Notes: generated by a model not told the origin, from the sequence alone. Positions 24,143 to 34,861 are shown, counted from the first letter of the stretch. The stretch is DNA of 64,000 bases from Miscanthus floridulus (GCF_019320115.1 NC_089593.1:12853363-12917362); one strand, 5' to 3'. Numbers and translations are program-made.

Positions 24143-25441
24143 TTTGCCGAGTGCCCCTGACACGGCGCTCGGCGAAGATTCAATATTTTTTTTAAATGTC
24201 TTTGCCGAGTGCCCACTGATTTAGCACTCGGCAAAGACAGAAATTTAAAAAATTACTTTTTTTGAAATGTCTTTGCCGAGTGCCCCTGTGAAGGCACTCG
24301 GCAAAGAGAAAATTTCTAAAAAAATTCAAAAATCCTCTTTGCCGAGCGCCTTATTCTTGGCACTCGGCAAAGACCCCCTTTGCCGAGTGCCATGCCCCAG
24401 CGCTCGGCAAAGTTTTTTTTGTTTTTGGCCTCCAAATTTTTTGTGCAGCCCTTTTAAAGTACCAGGAACTCCTCGTTAGAATTTGGGGATTTTTTGTGGT
24501 TTTTTAATATATTTAGTTACTTTATTTCGTTTACTTGAATTTTTTCAAAAAATATAAATTTGAACTGCACATGGTACGAATAATGGAATTTAATGATTCA
24601 AAAAATGATAGTCATGTTACTGAGTGTAGTGTGAGGCCGTATCCAGGAATGGACCCGAAATTTCGGACATCTTGTTCACGAAACATGACCGTAAACTTGC
24701 GTGCGAAGTGTTTTTAAATTCTATAAAAAGCAAACCAAGTTCGAAAATCGTGAAACTTGTTGAGATGTCGTGATATCATATGTGGAGACTATGATAAAAA
24801 TTTCAGAAGATTTCATGATATCGGGTGACACATGTGAAATCTTCTGAAATTTTTATCATAGCCTCCACATACGATATCACGATATCTCAACAAGTTTCAT
24901 GATTTTCGGACTTCGTTTGCTTTTTATAGAATTTAAAAACACTTAGCACGCATGTTTACGTTCATGTTTCGTGAACAAGATGTCCAAAATTTTGGGTCCG
25001 TTCCTAGATACGGCCTCACACTATACTCAGTAACATGACTATCATTTTTTGAATCATTAAATTCCATTATTCGTACCACGTGCAGTTTAAATTTATATTT
25101 TTCGAAAAAATTCAAGTAAACGAAATAAAGTAACTAAATATATAAAAAAGCCACAAAAAATCCCCAAATTCTAACGAGGAGTTCCTGGTACTTTAAAAGG
25201 GCTGCACAAAAAATTTGGAGGTCAAAAACAAAAAAAAAACTTTGCCGAGCGCCGAGGCATGGCACTCGGCAAAAGGGGTCTTTGCCGAGTGCCAAGAATA
25301 GGGCGCTCGGCAAAGAGGATTTTTGAATTTTTTTTAGAAATGTCCTCTTTGCCGAGTGCCTTCACAGGGGCACTCGGCAAAGACATTTCAAAAAAAATAT
25401 TGAATCTTTGCCGAGCGCCGTGTCAGGGGCACTCGACAAAG
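24143..25441. repeat. Large inverted repeat at the right end of E2
   Basis: The left arm (about 24143-24815) and right arm (about 24820-25441) are inverted copies centred on a near-palindrome around 24780-24850. The match begins at CCCCTGACACGGCGCTCGGC on one side and is mirrored near 25425. It runs through subterminal repeats and a shared ~400-bp unique part. The right arm lacks about 70 bp present near 24190-24260. Two mirror ORFs (24535-24717 plus, 24933-25115 minus) are the same sequence read from each arm. Confidence 0.9.
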
Positions 25442-25996
25442 TATTTTCCAAAAAAAAATCTTTACGCGGTAAAGAAGGACGTGGTCGAACACCGTTACGC
25501 GGGGCAGCCTATGCCGAGTGCCGCGATTTTGCCGAGAGCCTAGCACTCGGTAAATAAGTCCTTTGCCGAGTGCCCTTTTTTGCCGAGTGTAACTCTTTGC
25601 CGAGTGCAATTCTTTGCCGAGTGCGGCACTCGACAAAGAAGGTCTTTGCCGAGTGCCCGATTTTTAACACTTGGCAGAGCAGTTTGCGCTCGGCAAAGAC
25701 CCTGTTTCCAGTAGTGACAGAGCAAGAGCAAACTTGAGGGCCAGCAACCTCCAAGAAAATATTTCTAACCATCAAGGAAATTAGTTTTCTTGAGGGTGAA
25801 AAACCTCCAAGGAAACACAGAACAAGAGCAAAAAAAACATAAATCAACAAAAGCCCTTTCTCATGCGGCTCATGGGAATCAAATTAGTTTTCTTGAGGGC
25901 GAACAATCTCCAAGGAAATATAGAGCAAGAGCAAACTTGAGGGCCAGCAAGCAAGAGCAAAAAAAACATAAATCAGCAAATGCCCTTTCTCATGTG

Positions 25997-26046
25997 CCTC
26001 GTGGGAATCGAACCTGTGTCCACCTCCAAGTAACTTGAGACTAAGT
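25997..26046 (-). other. tRNA-like module in the CACTA remnant
   Basis: On the minus strand, a weak box A-like TTAGTCTCAAGTTA is followed by a consensus box B, GGTTCGATTCCC. About 40 bp further on is a run of eight T (complement of the A-run near 25960). A degraded second copy (TTTGATTCCC, then T8) lies near 25840-25885. It does not fold into a full tRNA by eye. Confidence 0.4.
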
Positions 26047-26460
26047 GAATTATTCTTTTCTTTTGTATTCACTTTATTGAATATTGTAATAAATATTTGA
26101 AACCCTAAACGATTTCAAATGTAAAAAGTTTGAATTGAAAAGTTTAAGATCTCGTCAAATATTATAACTTTGGTTTAGGTTTAATCTCCATCCGAGGTCA
26201 TTTGGAAAATTAAAAAAAATGAATTTTAAAGCTATGAGAATTTCCTTTGGGGATGCCAATTACACCCAAGAAAATATGAATTATCTTGGTGGTTTCGAAT
26301 AGCACTCAAGGAAATACAAATTACCTTAGTGGTTTCGAATAGCACCCAAGAAAATAAGCATTAGCTTAGCGGTTTATAATAACATTCAAGGAAACACAGA
26401 ATTACCTTGGCGGTTTAGACTAGCACTTAGGGAAATGAGCAATTACCTTGGAGTGTCAAA

Positions 26461-27190
26461 TTTTGGGTATTTTGGAATTTTAGGAATTTCGGGTAAAATT
26501 TAAACAAGTTCAAATTGATTTTTTTAGAAAAAATTGGCCTCATTTCGCTAGAAAAAACCCTCTTATCTATCGTGCAGCATAAATTTATATCATCCCGACA
26601 AAATAACACAATATACTCCGTATCACATAAGTACAGCATCGGTAAATACGACGACTGATGGTAGACAAGCTGCATATGCAAGTGCCGATCGAATGTATGA
26701 GTGAGTAAATTAAATAGGTTTGAAGAAATTGAGGTGCTTTGGTGAGGCTATATGATATGGAGGGTCATTTTAGTATAGTTTGGTGTAATTTTAGAGTAAC
26801 ATATAAATTAAACTGGAAATTTTGACGTTATTAAAAATTTTTGGACCCAACAAAAAAGACGATGTTTCGAAAATTACGGTGAAATTTCGCCGAAACTGTA
26901 AACCCTGCTTCCAAGAACTACCTTCTATGTTGACCGTAGCGGATTAGTACTAGTAGACAAAGGTATACGTGAAATTCACAGCAGTACGAGGTTTAATTTG
27001 TTTGGTGCCGGCGCGGCAACACGTTTCGTGGAGACCATATGCATGATCGACCAGTGGCAGGCTTGCACCAAACGAGGACGGAGTTGCTGACTGCTCCGTC
27101 GTCGTCTTCTACGCCCGTCTTGACATTGGCGGACTGGCCGCCTGCTCCATCGTGTTCCCGCGTCGCGTGTCGTGTCGTGTATAGATGCAG
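26461..27190. other. Upstream flank of the DUF26 pseudogene
   Basis: No recognisable gene. The sequence is AT-rich up to about 26900 and then more GC-balanced. Small ORFs are not supported. Confidence 0.3.
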
Positions 27191-27196
27191 CACACA

Positions 27197-27208
27197 CATA
27201 TATATACA
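27197..27208 (+). promoter_or_regulatory. TATA box of the DUF26 gene
   Basis: CATATATATACAT lies about 90 bp upstream of the ATG at 27292, a suitable distance for a plant core promoter. Confidence 0.45.
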
Positions 27209-27683
27209 TAATAATATGCAACCTGCATGCGCAAGTCAGTGTGAGTCAATCAAGAAGAACGTAGCGCAGAACGCACCGGGTCTTGGCCGTCATGCATCCA
27301 GCTCGCCTTCTCTGCTCGCTCCTCGCCGTCGTCACCACCGCCGCCTTGCTCGGGACCACGACCACGGCGCAAGTGGTAGTCAACACTCAACAACTTCACC
27401 TGCCCGGCTACGAGAAACTACACCGACAATAGCCCGTACGCGAAGAACCTCGCCGAGCTCCTCTCCGTGCTGTCCGGCAGGTGGTGTACGGGATGGCGCA
27501 GTGCACCAGGGACCTGCCGCTCAGCGAGTGCACCAGCTGCCTCCTCGACAACCTCGCCGTCATGTACAGGGACGTGAGCGTCACCAACGACACGTCGGCT
27601 ATCGTCATGGGGTTCAGCTGCCAACGTCGCCGCCACCCACTGCCGAAGAGCATCCAGCAGGTCGCTCATCAACTTCCACGGGT

Positions 27684-28109
27684 AGTCCCGGTTGTGTTGG
27701 GATTCGGGACTAAATTTTTGATGCACCGAATGTCCTTTTATCCTGGTTGATAATACTAATTGGGACTAAAAGCCATCCTTTAGTCTCGGTTGGTAACATC
27801 AACCCGGACTAAAGGTCTCCCACCCGGAACTAAAGTCCCCCGCGGGTGAATTCAAAAGAAGAGCGCACATGACTTTATGACATGTGGTGTGCAGTTGAGT
27901 TGGTAAAGAAGTTATGCGCAAGCCAAGGGATCTTGGCTTCCTAGGATTTAAACTATTTTTTTTAGTTCTGAGGATGGGCTTTAGTCCTTGTTGCGTGACC
28001 CTGGACTAAAGATCCCGGCCTTTTTAGTCATGGATCTGTAATCTCAGTTGGAAAATCGGGACGAAAAGCCAGTTCCCAACCGGGATTGAATCCAACCTGT
28101 GTACTAGTG
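27684..28109. mobile_element. CACTA-derived short insertion in the DUF26 gene
   Basis: The insertion contains repeated CTTTAGTCTCGG / CGGGACTAAA-type motifs like those of E1. It ends in GTACTAGTG at 28109, an inverted CACTAG terminus. The left end (near GTAGTCCCGG, 27684) lacks a clean TIR. It has no coding sequence and is probably a deletion derivative of an E1-like family. Confidence 0.6.
27887..27958 (+). other. tRNA-like module in the short CACTA insertion
   Basis: TTGAGTTGGTAAAGAAG resembles a tRNA D-arm/box A. A degraded box B-like AGGATTTAAACT follows about 40 bp later, and then a run of eight T. This is weaker than the modules in E3. Confidence 0.3.
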
Positions 28110-28434
28110 GTCGCTAGCTAATGCATGCGTCCTTATTATTAGTGATTAATTACAATGATCACTAAATTATAGTATGTTCGAATGCATGCATGCATGCATT
28201 TGATATGCTCATCTCTTTTGTGGATTAATTATTCAGGGTCGTCTGCACCTCCTCCGCTGCTGGTCGGCAAGACGATGCTGGTCGCCGCTCTGGCACTGGC
28301 TGCCGTCGCCATTACCACACGGTTCAATGCATAATTCCTCATGCATTGATGAACTCATCATATATATGGTCATACGATCTATGCCGTAGTATATCTGAAT
28401 TGTTTGTGTTTGTTTCATTCCTATTGTTTGTGTT

Positions 28435-28994
28435 TCTTTGTAATCCCGTTGTACAGCTGCATGTAGATGCATGTATTTCACTATTTTGCACCGCGTAGAA
28501 CCTCGGGTGGATGGAGACATGTATGCCCAGTCCACACCGTACGTGGCCGCGGCTCGCTCCAAATTAAAGTCCATGTATGCACGTTTTGATCCTAAATAAG
28601 AGCAACAAAAACGCATGGCAAAAACTAGAACTATTACTACTGCGAGTTTACTGTGTCATTAGTCTGTCTAGAATTACTAGGGGGTTTCATGGGGCTGTTT
28701 GGTTCCCCACCGAAGTTTTTGTCACGCCAGACATGCGGCAGCCACAGAAAGCTGGCTGGTTGGTTTGCGGGTAAACTATAGCAGCCACAAGCTTCTTCAG
28801 TTTATTTTTTGTGTTGATTCTTGCCACAGCTGTGGTGGCCATTTTCTCCACTTTGGCTTGGGTGGCGCCACAATTGGCGTGGCTGGCGCTGGCCAGGGAG
28901 GCAGGGACCAAACAGTCCCTCTATCTGCTAAATTTTTTTTCGCAATAAGGGTTTGTACCTGTTACGTGAGGTCTGTAATCTGCATGCTGCTTCA
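28435..28994. repeat. Segmental duplication, left part of copy 1
   Basis: Nearly identical to 52906-53466, with roughly ten differences over 550 bp counted by eye. It starts at TCTTTGTAATCCCGTTG and ends at CATGCTGCTTCAC. It is the 3' flank of the DUF26 pseudogene. In copy 2 the sequence continues directly into the segment that here lies beyond 45660. Confidence 0.95.
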
Positions 28995-29049
28995 CTACAC
29001 TACCCCAGATCTGTACATCACCTGCCGGATCAAAAACCCCCTTCACTGC

Positions 29050-29620
29050 CGTATTTTGAACCGATAGTGGCATACCGGCAGTGATGTGAGGTTGACATCA
29101 CTGTCGGTTCTTAAAAACCGACACTGATCTACAGACAATAGTGTCGGTTCGTGGCTCCACCCGACAGTGTCTAGTTGAATAACACTGCCGGTTTGTAGTC
29201 CCCACCGACAGTGACGTTTGCTTCAAGGGTGTCGGTTCTTGCCCAAACCGGCAGTGTAGATCAAGTCAACACTGTCGGATTATGGCTCAAGCCGGCAGTG
29301 TTGATCAAGATAACATTGTCAGTTCTTGACCCAAGCCGGCAGTGTTGAGCAAACTAACACTGTCGGTTGATGGCTGAAGTAGGCAGTGTTGATCAAGACA
29401 ACACTGTCGGTTCATGGCTCAAGCCGGCAGTGTTGAGCAGTCCAACACCGTTGGTTCATGGCTCAAACCGGCAGTGTCGAGCAAGAGAACACTGTCGGTT
29501 CATAGCTCAAGCCGGCAGTGTTGAGCAGTCCAACACTGTTGGTTCATGGCTCTAATCGGCAATGATGGTTACGACAACACTGTCGGTTTGTTGCTAACCG
29601 GCGGTGATGGCCCATTCGCA
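29050..29620. repeat. E3 left subterminal repeats
   Basis: About twelve inverted pairs of ACACTGTCGGTT and AACCGGCAGTGTT spaced 35-50 bp apart. The 62-codon ORF at 29367 is a translation of this array. Confidence 0.9.
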
Positions 29621-29800
29621 TTTTATTGTTTTATAATTTATTTTAATTTATATTTTTTCGTGGGATCGGGTTTCGATTTATATACGTTACGTAGACGACA
29701 GGTCCATAAATATTAAACATTATAAATGTTACAGTTACAGTTCAAATGTTATATCTAGATCTCGATCCCTCAAAACAAAAAAGAAATGTTCTCAGACTTC

Positions 29801-30704
29801 TTACAATAATCTGGCGAGCCGCTCTGGGCCATACTGGTCCTTGTACTTCACGGATTGTGCAATGGAAAATAGTCCATCTTTTTCCAATACCTCGGCTAAG
29901 ATGAATTTTGACAGCTCCGATTGTAGTGCGACGATCTCCATCTCTAGCAGCCTTTCGTGCTTAAATTTCTTGCGCTGTCGTTCAAAAAAGATGATATCCA
30001 AAGAGGAACAGTAAATCATTTTGTTGAATTATTAACAGACATAAATGAAATGGGGATTATACACACCAACTTATCGGCTTCTTCCGATTTCCCGCCGATG
30101 TAGCGAAGCATTGCCCACATTACATAAAACCCGCATTCATTGTTTCCCGCCGGCTGTGATAGGTACTTCCCCTCCATTTCGACAACCTTGAATGGGACCG
30201 GCTTCCCACCGATATGGCTTCTTCGGACACTGAGCAACATTAAAAGGAGAAACATTAGAAAGCGGGTATGTGTGATTAGAAAATAATATGTTATTAGGAT
30301 CGCTTACTAATTCAGCACTGACACCAGTGCATCCAGATGATGAAATGGTTTTTTCTTCGAGTCCCACACCTCGAGCAGATTTTTGGCAAGATTAACACAA
30401 ATGAAGACGAAATGGTTGCTGCAATCACAGAATCCTAATTATCGAATAATCTTAACGAAAAAAGAAGCATAAAATTAAAAGCCGAGAACACATACTCGCA
30501 GTTGTAGGCTAGAAGTATGTGGGTTTTCTTCTTCATCGTGAATTCGTCGAAAACAGCAATCAATCTCTGTTTTAGGTCTTCCACATCACATCCATAGAGG
30601 CCTAGACATGTCCTCTCATTGACTCGCATGGGGTCCAAGAAGCCTATGTAATCCCATTTGCTTTTTAGAATGCAAAATTTTGCTATACACCTACATAAAA
30701 TCAT
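29801..30704 (-). pseudogene. E3 Ulp1-like protease exons, catalytic residues retained
   Basis: Three or more exons on the minus strand. The first (about 30693-30494) ends YNCE at a GA/GTATGTG donor. The second, behind a GATTGCAG acceptor, reads NHFVFICVNLAKN and VWDSKKK (about 30422-30330), giving the His and Asp of the C48 triad. The next has QPAGNNECGFYVMWAMLRYI (about 30170-30110) with Gln and catalytic Cys. A basic/Leu-rich C-terminal exon ends at 29801. The joint at donor and acceptor restores a sensible frame. Unlike E1, the visible protease core is intact, but it belongs to a gene that is frameshifted upstream. Confidence 0.65.
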
Positions 30705-30830
30705 GGGAAGTGCTCAAAAGTTAACAATTTGTGTATCGAGAGAGTAGTTAATTGTAATATCGTGCGTGTAGGGTACTTACATAGTCCACAACGTCAACAG
30801 TTGAACATCGAGATCGCGTTTCTGGTATAG

Positions 30831-33414
30831 CTAGAACAAGCACTCCCACTCGACATCGAACTTCTCTTCTTCAGGATAATTGAAAACATGTGGCGAACGG
30901 ATAATAACCTCAAAACCAAAGTTGTCCGTCTCTGTTGCTTGAGCCATGTAATATTCATGTAAATGGCGCATATATGTTGCCAGATTTTTATACTCATGAT
31001 CGTGAACCAAAAAATTGCCCCTTACATACTTCATTGCTGGTGTTGCCGTCCCTTGTACATCATAATAGATGGTCGCGGCCTCTTCCATGGTTAATCCTGG
31101 GTTGTCTTCGACGTACTTATGTATGTTCCTTAAATCTTTATTGTGTATTTCTTCGTCTCTTGTTGTAGCGTATTTATTCTGTGTTTGCCTTTCGAATTCG
31201 GACTTCAACATAAACGAAGGCAATGAGGCACAGAGATTGAAGAAACTAATACAATCTTCCTTCATTGACGTGTGCTGTAAATTTTTCTTCCATCAAGGAG
31301 GTAACACTGCCACTGAACGGACCTTTTTCTTTTCTGTTGGTCCACTTTGGGAGCATTAGCGATCGAATCCAAGGACCTTTTCTGCGACTACGAGGATGTC
31401 CTTGATCTTGTTTTGGGCTGAGGTGGAGGAGGAGGAGGATGACGACGAGAATTCTATTTTCCCGGCGCTGATGAAGATGGAGTCGGACGAGGAGGAGGAG
31501 GAGGAGGAGGAGTCTCTTTTCTCGGGGCTGATGAAGATGGAGTCGGACGAGGAGGAATAGAAGGAGACCTCTGTCTTCTCGGGGGTGATGGCTCCGATGA
31601 GGAGGGGAGTGATCTCTGTTGGGAGATGGTGAGTTATCATCGTAGGTGGGCGAAGACTCAGTAGTCGTCCTCATCATCAGAGGACAATTGGTGGTCAAGC
31701 TTAATGAAGCGCTTGCGCCAGGCCACTTGAGAGCCCTTGTTATGACCAAGTTTCGGCGTGTCTTCCGCTACGGGGTACTCAATGGGTATCTTGTTATACT
31801 TCTTATCAAGTATTCTGTCAATGGTGACGCGAGCGTACCCCAGTGGAATTGGGCGGCCATTAATTGTCCCGTCTCCCACAGGCCAGGCCTGGCCGAGCGC
31901 CACCTTGTCCTTTGTCCATTCCTGACTGAATGTACAACCTGACATTGACGGGTTCAGTGATGTCGTCCACCGGATGAGGCACATTCGCCTCTTCTTCGTC
32001 GAGCGGGGTCGATCCGCAGCTGCTGCGACCCCTAAACTGTGGGCTAAAGGCAGTAGGAGTAGGGTTTTGTGGTACTGCTGACCCCTTGGACAGTAAAATT
32101 TGCTCGACTCGCGCTTCAACGGTCGCCTCAATCCGTGCTTCCATTCTGTCTTCCATCTCTTTTAGTCTCCTCAAATACTCTGCCTCATGTTCCTCTCTAC
32201 CCCTCGAGCGGCTCCGGTAAGTGTTAGATTCTTGGGGGAATGCTAGTTTCCAAGGAACAACACCGGTTCCTCTAGTGCGACCAGGGTGCTCCTTGGTTCC
32301 GAGTGCTTGGGTGAGCACGTCTTTCTCCCTATTAGAAGTGCGAGTCCCTTGCCTCACCTCCTCAGTTACCTGGGAGATCCTCTGGATGAGTTCGCTCATG
32401 GGTACATTTGAGGAGCTAAAGCTCCCAGTCCTCGGCGTGCCGTACATTCCTCCCCATACAGTATATTACCGATCTGGGCTCCCAATCGGCGGTCTCAACC
32501 TGAACGCCTTCCTCAGCAAGGCGATCCATCTTTTGAAGTTCTGCTTCAAATTCTGGCATCTTTTTGGCGTAGCCACGAGAGCCGAGATGATGAGGATTCG
32601 TCGCTTTCTGCGAATTCTCCTTATTCTTCCTGCTCAGTTCTAAGTAGTCCTCGGATAACCTGTATTCCTTGAAAGCCTGCCAGAAGTCCTTCTGCTTGCT
32701 AAACTGTCCACCATCGAAATCTGGCTCTTTATTTTGGAGGACAAAATTCTTGTACAATGTCCCCTTGAAATTCTTGAAGCATGTTCCCATGATTTCTTTT
32801 GCTTTTTTCTTGACTAACTCCCTGTCATACTCGGCTGGGAAAGTGAAATACTCTGGGATCTTGACATCCCATATGTAATCCTTCTCGCTTTAGGAACCCT
32901 CCACCGGTCATCATCTTTCCCAATCCACTTCCTGTACTTAATCGGGATGAAGTCCCTAACAAGTAACCCGAGGATGGTCTTGTATTTGGTCAAAGCTATA
33001 GGCGGTGAGAGTGGATCCCCGAATTCATCGAACTCAGTAATGTGCCAGTGTGCATTCCTACCAACAGGAACCTTTGACATGCCTCGCTTGGATCTGGCCT
33101 TCCTGCTACCCGAACCCTCTGGCTCCTCGGCCGGTGGAGGCTCCTGCTAGAGACACCAAGTAAGCTATGACCCTCTCAATTGATTAGCGTGTGTGGCTAC
33201 ATAGTGACATGATACCAAAGTTACCTGGCCATCTTGGTCATTTTGACCCAGATCGAGCAGGCCGGACGGGGTCCATGGCTGCTCGTTCTCACCGACCTGA
33301 TTGACACCATCACCGTTTGTCGGATCATGCGGCTCTCCCGTCCCTAGCGATATCTACCGCTTCTTGTTGCCGATCAGTTCTTCGGCGACGGGGTAACAGG
33401 CGACGATGAGTCAT
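30831..33414 (-). pseudogene. E3 TNP1-type gene (Transposase_24), frameshifted
   Basis: From about 33414 the pieces are a first exon ending NDQDGQ at a GTAAC donor (about 33227), then KVPVGRNAHWHITEFDEFGD (33080). A one-base frameshift follows near 32890 (RVPK then DYIWDVKIPEYF in another frame). Then come FWQAFKEYRLSEDY and HHLGSRGYAKK (32790-32416), LGTKEHPGRTRGTGVVPW (32447-31860), a second frameshift near 31925, and GYARVTIDRILDKK to DEDDY (ending 31658). A Ser/Pro-rich stretch (31640-31356) and an exon with YVEDNPGLTMEEAATIYYD and YMRHLHEYYMAQATE (31265-30831) complete it. It is presumably the end-binding protein. It is not functional as read. Confidence 0.7.
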
Positions 33415-33620
33415 GGCTGTGACACGATCGTGGTTAGTTTTGGCCGCGGACAACTACTAATAGCATATGTTCATATATATATATAATATGTTTAATGCAA
33501 AGTCTAATAATAAGTCCACATACAACAAAGTCAAATAATAGCATATGTTCACCTAGAACAAATTCATTGTTTGATTGACCACATACAACAAAGTCCACCT
33601 ACTCTTCTACGAAACTAAGC

Positions 33621-33971
33621 CTACATCAACTTCCAAATAAGAAAAGCGATGACCATAGCCATAAATAAAAGCATGACATCTTTCCAAGACCAATGAGCAA
33701 TTCTCCTAATCTTCACACCTCCGGCGGGTGGCTTCTCTTCGATATCCAGTGCCAGCGGATGGCCATGGTTTGCATTCATTGGACCATAGTAGGCCGGTTG
33801 CCCATGGTTTGCAAGGTAGGCCGGATGACTATAGTAGGCCCTTAAAGCTTCAGCTTCTGTGTTGTATTTTTTGTGCAAATTACCAGGGTAGCGATTGACT
33901 TGAGCATAGCAATCTTCCCAGGTTCGATAAATCCCAGGCATGTGACCAACATGCACTACATACCATGCCAT
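33621..33971 (-). CDS. Small membrane protein with RNase H1 N-terminal-like domain, transposon-encoded
   Basis: An intact 116-codon ORF. Residues 1-48 (MAWYVVHVGHMPGIYRTWED onward, with QVNRYPGN and KKYNTEAEAL) match the pattern of the RNase H1 N-terminal / viroplasmin-type hybrid-binding domain (PF01693): WYVV, G-x-YxTW, a Gln-Val pair and a Lys-Lys-x-x-T-x-x-x-A motif. Residues 49-90 form a Tyr/His/Pro-rich linker. Residues about 98-114 (VMLLFMAMVIAFLIW) form one transmembrane helix at the very C-terminus, as in tail-anchored proteins. There is no RNase H catalytic domain. It lies 210 bp beyond the 5' end of the TNP1 gene, on the same strand, inside E3. The domain assignment is by pattern; the function in the element is unknown. 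Confidence 0.65.
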   Translation of the reverse strand: MAWYVVHVGHMPGIYRTWEDCYAQVNRYPGNLHKKYNTEAEALRAYYSHPAYLANHGQPAYYGPMNANHGHPLALDIEEKPPAGGVKIRRIAHWSWKDVMLLFMAMVIAFLIWKLM

Positions 33972-34860
33972 GGTTGCCTATACATTTAAGTAAATTAGGC
34001 ATGCGGTAAGTGGTAATGGTAACTCACTGAACAAGAGTTATTATTCAAGTTATATGGCCAAACTAATTCTATTTAATGTTCTTTATCCTTGACATGATAA
34101 AAAATTACCTCAATAATTGGACTGTTTATTATTCGGAGATCAATGTGGTTTAGTAATCATACTTGCTGCTGCTGTCGAGCCAATTTTAAAAGTTGTTTTT
34201 AACTTTTTTTCTAGAACAAACATCTATAGATGCCTTTTTTTAAGCATGCTATACATTCCCCCTAAGATTGAATCCCCAAACAATCAAATATTGCTATAGT
34301 GTAATTTGGCGGTCTAGGACTGTGACAACAGGTCTCTGAAAATAGCATTATTTTTAAAATATACTAAAACTTATACAAGAAATAAATAATTTCTTGTAGT
34401 ATATATAAGAAAATATTAGATGAAAGGTCAAAGCAAAACATCTACAACAGAAAGGAAATAGGCAAGTCATTGTAATTAACCAACATGACCAGTCAAATAA
34501 AGTAGGACCCTATCAAAATATTAGAGTTGCATACATTCTTCATCTTTAAAACTATTTAAAAAAATTAGTTCTATAGGTCTAAAATATATATACTACATCC
34601 TCACATCCAAAAACATTGAGCATCGGTGGCACTACAGACTAGACATTCATGATCAAACTGTATGCTAGCATTGCAATAAAGTAGCAGTAACATAAATTAT
34701 GGCAAGTAAATTATCATATCAAACAATAAGTTGTAGTACTTGGTAAATGAAAAGCCTCTACTGATTCAAGTAAGCAGTTGTGGGACAAATCAGCCAGAAA
34801 TTATAATCTAACTCTTACACAAATAGAACACTTAGCGGGCATTTCATCTAACACTTAGCG
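33972..34860. other. AT-rich spacer in E3
   Basis: About 890 bp, largely AT-rich, without a supported ORF or clear repeat. It lies upstream of the small membrane-protein gene and probably includes its promoter. Confidence 0.35.
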
Positions 34861-34861
34861 G

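Larger units (their letters stand above)
17608..25716 (-). mobile_element. CACTA element E2, 8.1 kb, complete ends
   Basis: The left end reads CACAACTGGATTCAGGTTCT (one substitution from CACTAC). The right end is TGTTTCCAGTAGTG at 25716, whose complement CACTACTGGAAACAGGGTCT matches it. The flanks are ATA (17605-17607) and ACA (25717-25719), a target duplication with one C/T change. The host repeat near 25917 shows the unbroken sequence AAATATAGAGCAAGAGC. CTTTGCCGAGTGCC subterminal repeats occupy both ends. Inside are decayed minus-strand TNPD and TNP1-type genes, so the element is probably no longer autonomous. Confidence 0.9.
17298..26455. mobile_element. Older CACTA remnant, split by a nested element
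   Basis: It begins CACTACCACAATCTTGAATT at 17298. Repeats of the motif CTCCAAGGAAAT / ATTTCCTTGAGG occupy 17320-17600 and resume at 25720-26455. The two halves are separated exactly by E2 (17608-25716). The right terminus is not recognisable (no GTAGTG end near 26455) and there is no coding sequence, so this is the remnant of a non-autonomous copy. Confidence 0.6.
27292..28332 (+). pseudogene. DUF26 (Gnk2-type) cysteine-rich secretory protein, broken
   Basis: The ATG at 27292 opens a signal peptide (LLCSLLAVVTTAALLG). The frame then shifts: the next family-like piece, FTCPATRNYTDNS, lies in another frame at about 27390. About 30 residues are missing before VYGMAQCTRDLPLSECTSCL at 27484-27540, which shows the C-x8-C-x2-C signature of DUF26, and MGFSC follows. 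The sequence is then interrupted by a transposon-derived insertion. A last exon behind the acceptor ATTCAG (about 28236) encodes a hydrophobic tail (MLVAALALAAVAI) and a stop at 28330-28332. DUF26 proteins are apoplastic or membrane-linked and some are antifungal lectins. Frameshift, deletion and insertion make this a pseudogene. Confidence 0.75.

Noticed and set aside
24535..25115. Two 60-codon ORFs with nearly the same protein on opposite strands
   Set aside because: They are mirror images from the two arms of one inverted repeat.
30016..33080. Host SUMO protease gene
   Set aside because: The Ulp1 motif lies in a gene whose upstream part is a Transposase_24 protein within a CACTA element, so it is transposon-encoded.
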